From the NCBI GenBank assembly GCA_015661465.1, contig DQVZ01000235.1:1-6679 (forward strand): 6,679 nt of DNA, given 5' to 3'. Every line of letters begins with the position of its first letter. Position 1 is the first letter of the stretch. Below, piece after piece: positions 1-4,744 of this stretch. Below the pieces are notes generated by a model. That model made no database searches and was not told where the DNA came from. It saw nothing but the letters and a program-made list of their open reading frames with translations. The stretch is from Aquifex aeolicus (GTDB lineage: Bacteria; Aquificota; Aquificia; Aquificales; Aquificaceae). A program made the position numbers and the translations under genes.

Positions 1-71
1 GAAAACTCAGAAATTTAGAACCTGAAAAAGCTAAGCTCGAAGGAAACGAGATTTTAATTTATATGAAATAG
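1..71 (+). CDS. C-terminal end of an unidentified protein (5' truncated)
   Basis: The third forward frame is open from the left edge and ends at TAG 69-71, giving a 22-residue tail that ends LEGNEILIYMK. The other two forward frames stop at once (TAG 16-18 and TGA 23-25). The residue mix, with alternating charged and aliphatic residues, looks like real protein, and the stop lies only 18 nt before the kinase start, so it may be the upstream member of the same operon. The family cannot be recognised from so little. The ending is the kind of beta-strand tail seen in many small domains; an FHA-type domain would suit the kinase neighbourhood, but that is only a guess. Confidence 0.42.
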   Translation, partial: KLRNLEPEKAKLEGNEILIYMK

Positions 72-89
72 ATTAAAATTTTAGTTTCT
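50..89 (+). promoter_or_regulatory. AT-rich leader of the kinase gene with inverted repeat
   Basis: ATTTTAAT (51-58) and its exact reverse complement ATTAAAAT (72-79) lie 21 nt apart centre to centre, about two helical turns. TAAAAT at 74-79 resembles a -10 box, but no good -35 hexamer lies 16-18 nt upstream. The ATG at 90 has no purine-rich ribosome binding site in front of it. The 10-mer TAGTTTCTAT (82-91), running into the start codon, recurs upstream of nuoE. This may be a promoter or operator for a leaderless or weakly initiated message. The evidence is sequence pattern only, and AT-rich DNA yields such repeats by chance. Confidence 0.25.
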
Positions 90-905
90 ATGGAAGAGTT
101 AAAAAAAGGAGATATTATATTGGGCTACTATTGGATACTTGACATTATAGGAGAAGGAAATTTCGGAAAGGTATACAAAGTAAAGGCTCTGAAGGGAAGG
201 TATAAAGGTAAAATTTTTGCCCTGAAAGTTGCTACAAATCCTTACGCCATTCAGTACCTTTGGAAAGAAGCTCAAACTTTGATTCTCTTTCACCATCCCA
301 ATATAATTTCCCTTCAAAGTTATCTTTATAAAAAGGATAAAAGGGAACTTTATCTGATTTACGAATATATGGACTTTGGAACGTTAAAGGACTACGTTGA
401 GAGCAAAGGAAAACTATCCGAAGAAGAAACACTGAAAGTATTAAGGCACATAATCAATGCATTGGAATACCTTCATTCGCGGGGATACATACACAGTGAT
501 ATAAAACCTGAAAATATTTTCGGTAAAAGGGTTCTGAATACCGTTTTGTGGAAACTCGGAGATTTCGGACTTATAAAAATAAGAGGAGATGCTTCGGTAC
601 TTGACATTAAAGGAACAATAGGATTTATAGCTCCTGAAATATTCAGAGGGGAGATTCACAGGAGTAGTGATATTTTTTCTTTGGGGTGCTTGGCTTATTA
701 CATGCTAACGGGAAATACTCCCTTTGAAGGAGAAAATCTTCAGGAAAGGAAAAGGAAAAATAAAGAGGGAAAGGTAGAAATTCCCGAAAATCTATCCGAT
801 AAAATGAAAAAACTGCTTGGAAAGATGCTTCAGCCAGACTACACCAAGCGTTTCCGAACTGCTAAAGAATTAAAAGAATATATGATTTCGGAGGGGTTAA
901 TGTGA
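90..905 (+). CDS. Hanks-type serine/threonine protein kinase, soluble, catalytic domain only
   Basis: This is a eukaryotic-like protein kinase that transfers the ATP gamma-phosphate to Ser/Thr of unknown targets. All main kinase subdomains can be read in its 271 residues: the glycine loop GEGNFGKV (21-28), Lys46 in FALKV, Glu60 of helix C, catalytic loop HSDIKPEN (135-142, with Asp137, Lys139, Asn142), DFG (158-160), APE (181-183), and Asp194 in the DIFSLG motif. The protein is essentially one kinase domain; I see no membrane segment, PASTA repeat or other sensor domain, so it should be cytoplasmic. The Arg of the usual HRD motif is Ser, making it a non-RD kinase, a class often not controlled by activation-loop phosphorylation. 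It overlaps a PP2C phosphatase gene by 4 nt, so the two probably act as an opposing pair. No clear ribosome binding site precedes the ATG. The fold call is firm; the substrate is unknown. Confidence 0.93.
   Translation: MEELKKGDIILGYYWILDIIGEGNFGKVYKVKALKGRYKGKIFALKVATNPYAIQYLWKEAQTLILFHHPNIISLQSYLYKKDKRELYLIYEYMDFGTLKDYVESKGKLSEEETLKVLRHIINALEYLHSRGYIHSDIKPENIFGKRVLNTVLWKLGDFGLIKIRGDASVLDIKGTIGFIAPEIFRGEIHRSSDIFSLGCLAYYMLTGNTPFEGENLQERKRKNKEGKVEIPENLSDKMKKLLGKMLQPDYTKRFRTAKELKEYMISEGLM
890..896 (+). promoter_or_regulatory. Ribosome binding site for the phosphatase GTG start
   Basis: GGAGGGG lies inside the last codons of the kinase gene, 5 nt before the GTG at 902-904. It supports that GTG as the phosphatase start rather than any downstream ATG, and it points to translational coupling through the GTGA overlap. 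Confidence 0.7.
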
Positions 906-1534
906 AATGGACTGTAGGAAGTCTATACTCTAATCCCGATGTATACGCCGACCGTTATTTAGTAACGGGGGACACTTTTGCAATAGCGGACGGTATGGGA
1001 TTAGGAAAGGGGGCAGTCCTTTCAGCAGAAAAGGCTATAGAGCTTCTAAAGGAATTCAGACCCTTTCATTCTGAGAAAGATTTAGAGAGAGCTTTTTTAA
1101 AAATCAATAAAGAAATCATTAAAGAGATTGGAAAGCTTGGAGACACGGTGATTTCGGGAACGACGCTAAGTGCAATTTCATTTAACTCTAAAAGGTTTTA
1201 CATAGGACATGTAGGGGATTCGAGAATATACCTACTCCGAAACGGAAATTTACAACTTCTTACAGAAGACCAGGTTAAGTTTAAGGGGAATAAGAAAGTG
1301 GTAAAGGTTTTAGGACTGGAGTGGTCTCCGAGAGTATACACCTACTCCGATAAAGTCCAAGAAGGTGATATTTTTCTCCTGATATCCGATGGATTTGTAA
1401 ATGTAATAAGGGAAAAGGAACTTCGAGATTTGATAAATCCGGAGAATCTCGAGGAGAGTAAAAATAGAATAATTGAAACCTTCTCCGAAAGGACGAGTAG
1501 TGGGGAGCTTACCTTTATCCTTATAAGGATTTAA
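902..1534 (+). CDS. PP2C-family protein serine/threonine phosphatase, short and partly degenerate
   Basis: This is a metal-dependent phosphatase of the PP2C/PPM type, expected to remove phosphate from Ser/Thr and probably to oppose the adjoining kinase. Its 210 residues are somewhat shorter than the roughly 240-250 of typical bacterial stand-alone PP2Cs. Recognisable motifs are Asp17 (in YADRYLV, replacing the usual NED/NQD motif), ADGMG (29-33), GTTLSAI (86-92), GHVGDSRIYLLRNG (102-115), LTEDQ (120-124) and LLISDGF (159-165, with metal ligand Asp163). Two departures stand out: the stretch between LTEDQ and VLG is much shorter than usual, and the C-terminal DN motif (normally G-x-x-D-N-I-T) reads S-S-G-E-L-T (199-204), losing a canonical metal-binding Asp. 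Activity may be altered, or Glu202 may compensate. GTG start at 902, overlapping the kinase stop as GTGA, with a strong ribosome binding site. Confidence 0.88.
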   Translation: MKWTVGSLYSNPDVYADRYLVTGDTFAIADGMGLGKGAVLSAEKAIELLKEFRPFHSEKDLERAFLKINKEIIKEIGKLGDTVISGTTLSAISFNSKRFYIGHVGDSRIYLLRNGNLQLLTEDQVKFKGNKKVVKVLGLEWSPRVYTYSDKVQEGDIFLLISDGFVNVIREKELRDLINPENLEESKNRIIETFSERTSSGELTFILIRI

Positions 1535-1582
1535 AGGAAATTTTATCATAGTTTCTATTTTGAGGCATTAAAATTTATAACT
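1535..1582 (+). promoter_or_regulatory. AT-rich leader of nuoEF with inverted repeat
   Basis: This 48-nt gap separates the phosphatase stop from the nuoE start. AAATTTTA (1538-1545) and its exact reverse complement TAAAATTT (1569-1576) sit 31 nt apart centre to centre, about three helical turns. TAGTTTCTAT (1549-1558) also occurs in front of the kinase gene. TAAAAT (1569-1574) or TATAAC (1576-1581) could be a -10 box, which would make the message leaderless or nearly so. No good -35 and no close ribosome binding site are visible. A promoter here is plausible, but co-transcription with the phosphatase gene is equally possible. Confidence 0.28.
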
Positions 1583-2065
1583 ATGCTTAAAACCCAGTTT
1601 GAATTTCCTGAAGAGCTCAAAAAGAAACTGGAAGAACATATAAACTACTTTCCAAAGAAAAGACAGGCTATCTTGTTGTGTCTTCACGAAATACAGAACT
1701 TCTACGGATACATTCCACAGGAAAGCTTAAAGCCTTTGGCCGATATGTTGGAACTCCCACTGAATCACGTGGAGGGAGTAGTAGGCTTCTACGATATGTT
1801 TGACAGAGAAGACAAAGCAAGATACCGTATAAGGGTATGTGTGAGTATAGTATGCCACCTTATGGGAAAGAATAAATTACTTCAAGCCCTCGAAAAAATA
1901 TTGGGCATAAGGCCGGGGGAAGTAACACCGGATGGAAAGTTCAAGATTGTACCAGTTCAGTGCCTCGGAGCTTGTTCAGAAGCTCCTGTATTTATGATTA
2001 ACGATGATGAATATAAATTTGAAAGTGAGGTGCAGTTAAATGAAATCCTATCCCGCTATACCTAG
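1583..2065 (+). CDS. nuoE: NADH-quinone oxidoreductase subunit E (24 kDa-type, [2Fe-2S] N1a)
   Basis: NuoE is a peripheral complex I subunit that, with NuoF, forms the NADH-oxidising module on the cytoplasmic side. Its [2Fe-2S] cluster N1a sits beside the FMN held by NuoF. The 160 residues have the family layout: an N-terminal helical bundle (about 10-75, with FPKKRQAILLCLHEIQ and YGYIP) and a thioredoxin-like C-terminal domain carrying the four ligands Cys86, Cys91, Cys127 and Cys131 (C-x4-C ... C-x3-C, within VCVSIVCH and QCLGACSEAP). The sequence closely resembles what I recall of A. aeolicus NuoE, including length and N-terminus, which supports the ATG at 1583 despite the absence of a near ribosome binding site. 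The 3' end overlaps nuoF by 26 nt, so the two should be translated together. Confidence 0.97.
   Translation: MLKTQFEFPEELKKKLEEHINYFPKKRQAILLCLHEIQNFYGYIPQESLKPLADMLELPLNHVEGVVGFYDMFDREDKARYRIRVCVSIVCHLMGKNKLLQALEKILGIRPGEVTPDGKFKIVPVQCLGACSEAPVFMINDDEYKFESEVQLNEILSRYT
2027..2032 (+). promoter_or_regulatory. nuoF ribosome binding site inside nuoE
   Basis: GAGGTG lies 7 nt before the ATG at 2040, wholly inside the nuoE reading frame. It supports starting nuoF at 2040 and the 26-nt gene overlap. Confidence 0.65.
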
Positions 2066-3320
2066 GATTTATGCAGAAACAATTCTTAATATGTTGCTAA
2101 AGAGGGCTAAAAAGCCTAGAGTTCATTCTATAGACGAATACATTAAGGACGGTGGATACCAAGCCCTTGAAAAGGCGTTGAATATGTCTCCCGAGGAAAT
2201 AATAGATTGGGTAGATAAAAGCACCCTAAGGGGAAGAGGCGGAGCTGGATTTCCCACAGGTAAAAAGTGGAAATTCGCGGTTCAGAATCCAGGGCCGAGG
2301 TACTTTATATGTAATGCGGATGAATCGGAACCGGGAACATTCAAAGACAGGATAATAATAGAAAGAGACCCGCACCTCTTAATAGAAGGGATAATTATTT
2401 CTTCTTATGCGATAGGTGCCGATGAAGCCTACATTTACATAAGGGGAGAATATCCCGCGGGTTACTACATACTGAGAAATGCAATAGAGGAAGCAAAGAA
2501 GAAAGGTCTACTGGGAAAAAATATTCTAGGGTCAGGATTTGATTTGGAAATCTACGTGGCAAGAGGTGCAGGGGCTTACATATGTGGAGAAGAAACGGCC
2601 CTTATAGAAAGTCTCGAAGGCAATAGAGGTCATCCGAGGCTAAAACCTCCCTATCCGGTTCAAAAAGGTTTGTGGGGTAAACCCACTGTAGTCAATAACG
2701 TCGAAACTATAGCTAATATACCTTTTATAATTTCCATGGGTTGGGAAGAGTACAGATACATAGGTCCGAGTGATTATGCAGGTCCAAAGCTTTTCCCTGT
2801 TAGCGGAAAAGTGAAAAAACCCGGAGTTTACGAACTTCCCATGAACACTACACTGAGAGAGGTTATCTTCAAATATGCGGGTGGAACATTGGGAAATAAG
2901 AAGGTTAAAGCTGTATTCTCAGGGGCTTTAGATTGTTTTTCCGCAGAAGAGCTAGATATACCAATGGACTACTCTCCATTGGGATTCGGCGGGACGGGAA
3001 CGGTAATAGTACTCACGGAAGACGATGATATAGTAGAGGCAGCCTTAAAAATAGCCCAGTTTTATGAACACGAAACTTGTGGCCAGTGTACTCCCTGCAG
3101 AGTAGGTTGTTACGAACAGGCCTATCTTCTTGAGAAAATTTATAAAGGAGAAGCTACAGAACAGGATTGGGTGGGATTTGAATTTGTAAATAAAAATATA
3201 CAGCCTACTTCCATATGTGGTTTAGGGGCTGTTGCGGGAAGACTGATAAGACAAACTCTAGAGAAGTTTCCCGAAGAGTGGGAAAAGTACAGGAAAAAGT
3301 TGCAAACCATTTCTGTTTGA
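2040..3320 (+). CDS. nuoF: NADH-quinone oxidoreductase subunit F (51 kDa-type, NADH/FMN/[4Fe-4S] N3)
   Basis: NuoF binds NADH and FMN, oxidises NADH and passes electrons to cluster N3, starting the complex I relay. The 426 residues show the FMN/NADH site motifs RGRGGAGFPTGKKW (64-77), NADESEPGTFKDR (92-104) and GAGAYICGEETALIESLEG (176-194). A SLBB-like middle domain follows (about 255-335, with PVSGKVKKPGVYELP). The N3 ligands are Cys347, Cys350 and Cys353 (CGQCTPC) and Cys393 (SICGLGAVAG). Length and wording match what I recall of A. aeolicus NuoF. Start ATG 2040 has a ribosome binding site inside nuoE. No other complex I gene lies in the window; nuoF is followed by unrelated genes, so the module is encoded apart from at least its immediate neighbours nuoG and nuoH onward. 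The last residues (LQTISV) lie past the conserved domain and are expected to vary. Confidence 0.97.
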   Translation: MKSYPAIPRIYAETILNMLLKRAKKPRVHSIDEYIKDGGYQALEKALNMSPEEIIDWVDKSTLRGRGGAGFPTGKKWKFAVQNPGPRYFICNADESEPGTFKDRIIIERDPHLLIEGIIISSYAIGADEAYIYIRGEYPAGYYILRNAIEEAKKKGLLGKNILGSGFDLEIYVARGAGAYICGEETALIESLEGNRGHPRLKPPYPVQKGLWGKPTVVNNVETIANIPFIISMGWEEYRYIGPSDYAGPKLFPVSGKVKKPGVYELPMNTTLREVIFKYAGGTLGNKKVKAVFSGALDCFSAEELDIPMDYSPLGFGGTGTVIVLTEDDDIVEAALKIAQFYEHETCGQCTPCRVGCYEQAYLLEKIYKGEATEQDWVGFEFVNKNIQPTSICGLGAVAGRLIRQTLEKFPEEWEKYRKKLQTISV

Positions 3321-3397
3321 TTATCTTTATATTCTTTTTTTCGGATATTCGCTTTTTTTGTTGCAAAAGGGAAAAGAGGGATTCAGAATTAAATATT
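3321..3397. other. AT-rich gap between nuoF and the pseudopilin gene cluster
   Basis: This is one of only two same-strand gaps longer than 40 nt between genes in the window. It contains two T7 tracts (3335-3341 and 3353-3359) flanking the imperfect palindrome CGGATATTCG (3342-3351). The palindrome has almost no loop and is too short for a standard intrinsic terminator, although transcription could weaken at the T tracts. AATTAAATATT runs into the ATG at 3398; no clear -35/-10 pair was found. The next unit's promoter is the likeliest occupant, but it cannot be placed. Confidence 0.35.
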
Positions 3398-3751
3398 ATG
3401 AATACCAAGTATCGTTATAAGAATTTAGAAATAGAACTTATTAAAGAGCTTTCTAATCTCGATTATTACAACATTAAAACTCCATTTACTTCAAAAGATT
3501 TTTGGAAGGAATGGCAAGAAAAGTTTAATAAAGCAAACCTGACAAAAATAGCATTAAGGAATATAATGAGGACCCAAAAACTGAGTAGGAAGGATTATCT
3601 GAGGGTGAAAAACCTATTAAAGAAGTATGAAGATATAATCTATTACCTCAACAGCCTCAAGGCTACGGCTTTAAGTGCAAGGGGATATATGGGCAGTTAT
3701 TATATAGAGTTTGAAGAAGACGATGAGGATGAAAACGAAGGGGGTGTTTAA
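3398..3751 (+). CDS. Conserved-looking hypothetical protein with acidic C-terminal tail
   Basis: I do not recognise this 117-residue protein. It begins MNTKYRYKNLEIELIKEL, is predicted largely helical and is basic in the middle (about 45-80, with RNIMRTQKLSRKDYLRVK). It ends in a striking acidic run, FEEDDEDENEG (105-115). It has no cysteine, no signal peptide and no membrane segment, so it is probably cytoplasmic. The reading frame stays open upstream into nuoF to an ATG at 3215, but that part overlaps a conserved gene and encodes an implausible phenylalanine- and cysteine-rich stretch from the gap, so ATG 3398 is preferred. The only purine run, GAGGG at 3376-3380, is too far (17 nt) for a normal ribosome binding site. 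Its TAA shares one base with the next gene's ATG, so it probably belongs with the thioredoxin-like and pseudopilin genes. A small scaffold or nucleic-acid-binding role is possible but unsupported. Confidence 0.72.
   Translation: MNTKYRYKNLEIELIKELSNLDYYNIKTPFTSKDFWKEWQEKFNKANLTKIALRNIMRTQKLSRKDYLRVKNLLKKYEDIIYYLNSLKATALSARGYMGSYYIEFEEDDEDENEGGV
3740..3744 (+). promoter_or_regulatory. Ribosome binding site for the thioredoxin-like gene
   Basis: The GGGGG tract, extended as GGGGGTG, at the end of the upstream gene lies 6 nt before the ATG at 3751. It fixes that start and couples the two genes, whose stop and start codons share one base (TAATG). Confidence 0.55.
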
Positions 3752-4083
3752 TGTTTGACGGATTTAAGGAAGTTAGCGATAAAGATTTTTACAAAGCTGT
3801 TATGATGAACCCTAAGCCTTCCGTGGTGATATTTACTGACCCAAACAATCCCGCCAATGAACAGATTAAACCTATTCTTGAAAAATATCAAAAAATATAC
3901 GGGGATAAAATTGACTTCTTCTATATGGATGTCACAAAAAACACTTCCTTTGAGGACTTTGGAGTTTTCAATTTTCCTACAATACTCTACTTCAGGGATA
4001 CTATGGAACTCGACCGTCACGATTTCGTTCCTACGGAAGAAATGGTAGACCAAGCCATAAAGAGGCTCTTGAGGATTGTATGA
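3751..4083 (+). CDS. Thioredoxin-fold protein lacking both active-site cysteines
   Basis: The 110 residues line up by eye with thioredoxin. Strand VVIFTDPNNPANEQIKPIL (25-43) matches the thioredoxin segment holding W-C-G-P-C and the following A-P-I-L, position for position and without gaps. FNFPTILYF (73-81) carries the conserved cis-proline (Pro76), and the length equals that of E. coli thioredoxin (about 109). The C-G-P-C site reads N-P-A-N (33-36), and the whole protein has no cysteine, so it cannot do dithiol-disulfide exchange. With no signal peptide it should be cytoplasmic. A binding, chaperone-like or structural role is the reasonable inference. It shares its stop with the start of gspG (ATGATG), suggesting tight co-translation with the pseudopilin. 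The fold call is good; the function is unknown. Confidence 0.8.
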   Translation: MFDGFKEVSDKDFYKAVMMNPKPSVVIFTDPNNPANEQIKPILEKYQKIYGDKIDFFYMDVTKNTSFEDFGVFNFPTILYFRDTMELDRHDFVPTEEMVDQAIKRLLRIV

Positions 4084-4484
4084 TGAAAAGGGCTTTTACA
4101 TTAATAGAGGTTTTGGTAGTTTTAATTATTCTCGGTCTTTTGGCTGCACTCATAGTACCTAAACTTACAGGAAGAGTTGACGAAGCCAGGATTGAAACAA
4201 CAAAACTCCAGCTAAAATCTATAAAGAGTGCCCTCGAACAGTTTAAGTTGGATAATGGTTTTTATCCTACAACTCAGCAGGGCTTAAAGGCTCTGGTGGA
4301 AAAACCGAGTACGCCTCCGGAGCCCAAACACTGGAAGCAGTACTTGGAGAAACTACCAAAAGATGCATGGGGAAACGATTTCATCTACATATCACCTGCA
4401 GGGGAGAGACCCTATGAGTTAAAATCACCGGGTCCTGACGGTATAGAAGGTACTGAGGATGATATAAGTGTATGGGACTTGTAA
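4080..4484 (+). CDS. gspG: Type II secretion major pseudopilin GspG
   Basis: GspG polymerises in the inner membrane and periplasm into the pseudopilus that drives type II secretion. The prepilin signal is MMKRA then FTLIEVLVVLIILGLLAAL, giving a 5-residue leader, Glu at mature position 5, and one N-terminal hydrophobic helix (about 6-27). The family body follows: KLDNGFYPTTQQGLKALV (55-72), PKDAWGNDFIYISPAG (94-109), and the C-terminal calcium-site loop SPGPDGIEGTEDDIS (116-130). The 134-residue length is normal. The residue before the cleavage site is Ala rather than the usual Gly, which prepilin peptidases are known to tolerate. GAGG at 4071-4074 serves an ATG at either 4080 or 4083; the one-residue difference is unresolved. 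The gene overlaps its neighbours on both sides. Other gsp genes are absent here, so the system is dispersed, or this is a type IV filament variant. Confidence 0.94.
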   Translation: MMKRAFTLIEVLVVLIILGLLAALIVPKLTGRVDEARIETTKLQLKSIKSALEQFKLDNGFYPTTQQGLKALVEKPSTPPEPKHWKQYLEKLPKDAWGNDFIYISPAGERPYELKSPGPDGIEGTEDDISVWDL

Positions 4485-4744
4485 AAGGCTTTACACTGCT
4501 TGAAGTAGTTATAGCCTTTACTATTCTCGGGATAACCCTTTCCGTCCTTTTTAGCTTGCTTTCTCAAAGTACAAATACTCTCGAGAAATTGAAAAGAGAC
4601 TGGGAAGATTTAATAACATTGGAGAAAAAAATTAATCTAGGCTCTATTGAGGGAGTGGAAGTTTACGAAAAGAAATTAGAAGAATATAACCTTAGGGTGA
4701 AAGTTTACAGAAAGAGAAACGTAGAACTGATTACGATTGAATAA
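4472..4744 (+). CDS. Short minor pseudopilin, GspI-like
   Basis: The 90-residue protein starts MGLVKG then FTLLEVVIAFTILGITLSVL, a textbook class III prepilin signal with Gly at -1 and Glu at +5, followed by one hydrophobic helix and a short charged body (about 35-90). The pattern FTLLEVVIAF and its position after gspG favour the GspI group. GspI proteins are usually about 120-130 residues, so this one lacks much of the periplasmic domain, or is a reduced form peculiar to this lineage. The start overlaps gspG by 13 nt; GAGGAT (4455-4460) lies a rather long 11 nt upstream. The TAA at 4742-4744 lies inside the end of the opposite-strand ABC gene. Whether it is a natural mini-pseudopilin or a frameshifted longer gene cannot be fully excluded, though converging coding downstream argues for a natural end. 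Confidence 0.8.
   Translation: MGLVKGFTLLEVVIAFTILGITLSVLFSLLSQSTNTLEKLKRDWEDLITLEKKINLGSIEGVEVYEKKLEEYNLRVKVYRKRNVELITIE

Noticed and set aside
3267..3285. Hairpin TTTCCC / GGGAAA with a 7-nt loop near the end of nuoF
   Set aside because: It lies in conserved coding sequence and is not followed by a T tract, so it is not a terminator.
3335..3359. Two T7 tracts around CGGATATTCG as an intrinsic terminator
   Set aside because: The palindrome is imperfect, AT-rich in the middle and leaves no proper loop; no GC-rich stem precedes either T tract.
3215..3397. Possible longer start (ATG 3215) for the 117-aa hypothetical protein
   Set aside because: It would overlap the conserved C-terminus of nuoF by 106 nt and translate the AT-rich gap into a Phe/Ile/Cys-rich stretch unlike the rest; ATG 3398 is more credible.
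3748..4053. Open - strand frame opposite the thioredoxin-like gene
   Set aside because: No motifs or ribosome binding site, while the + strand frame shows a clear thioredoxin fold and fits the operon.
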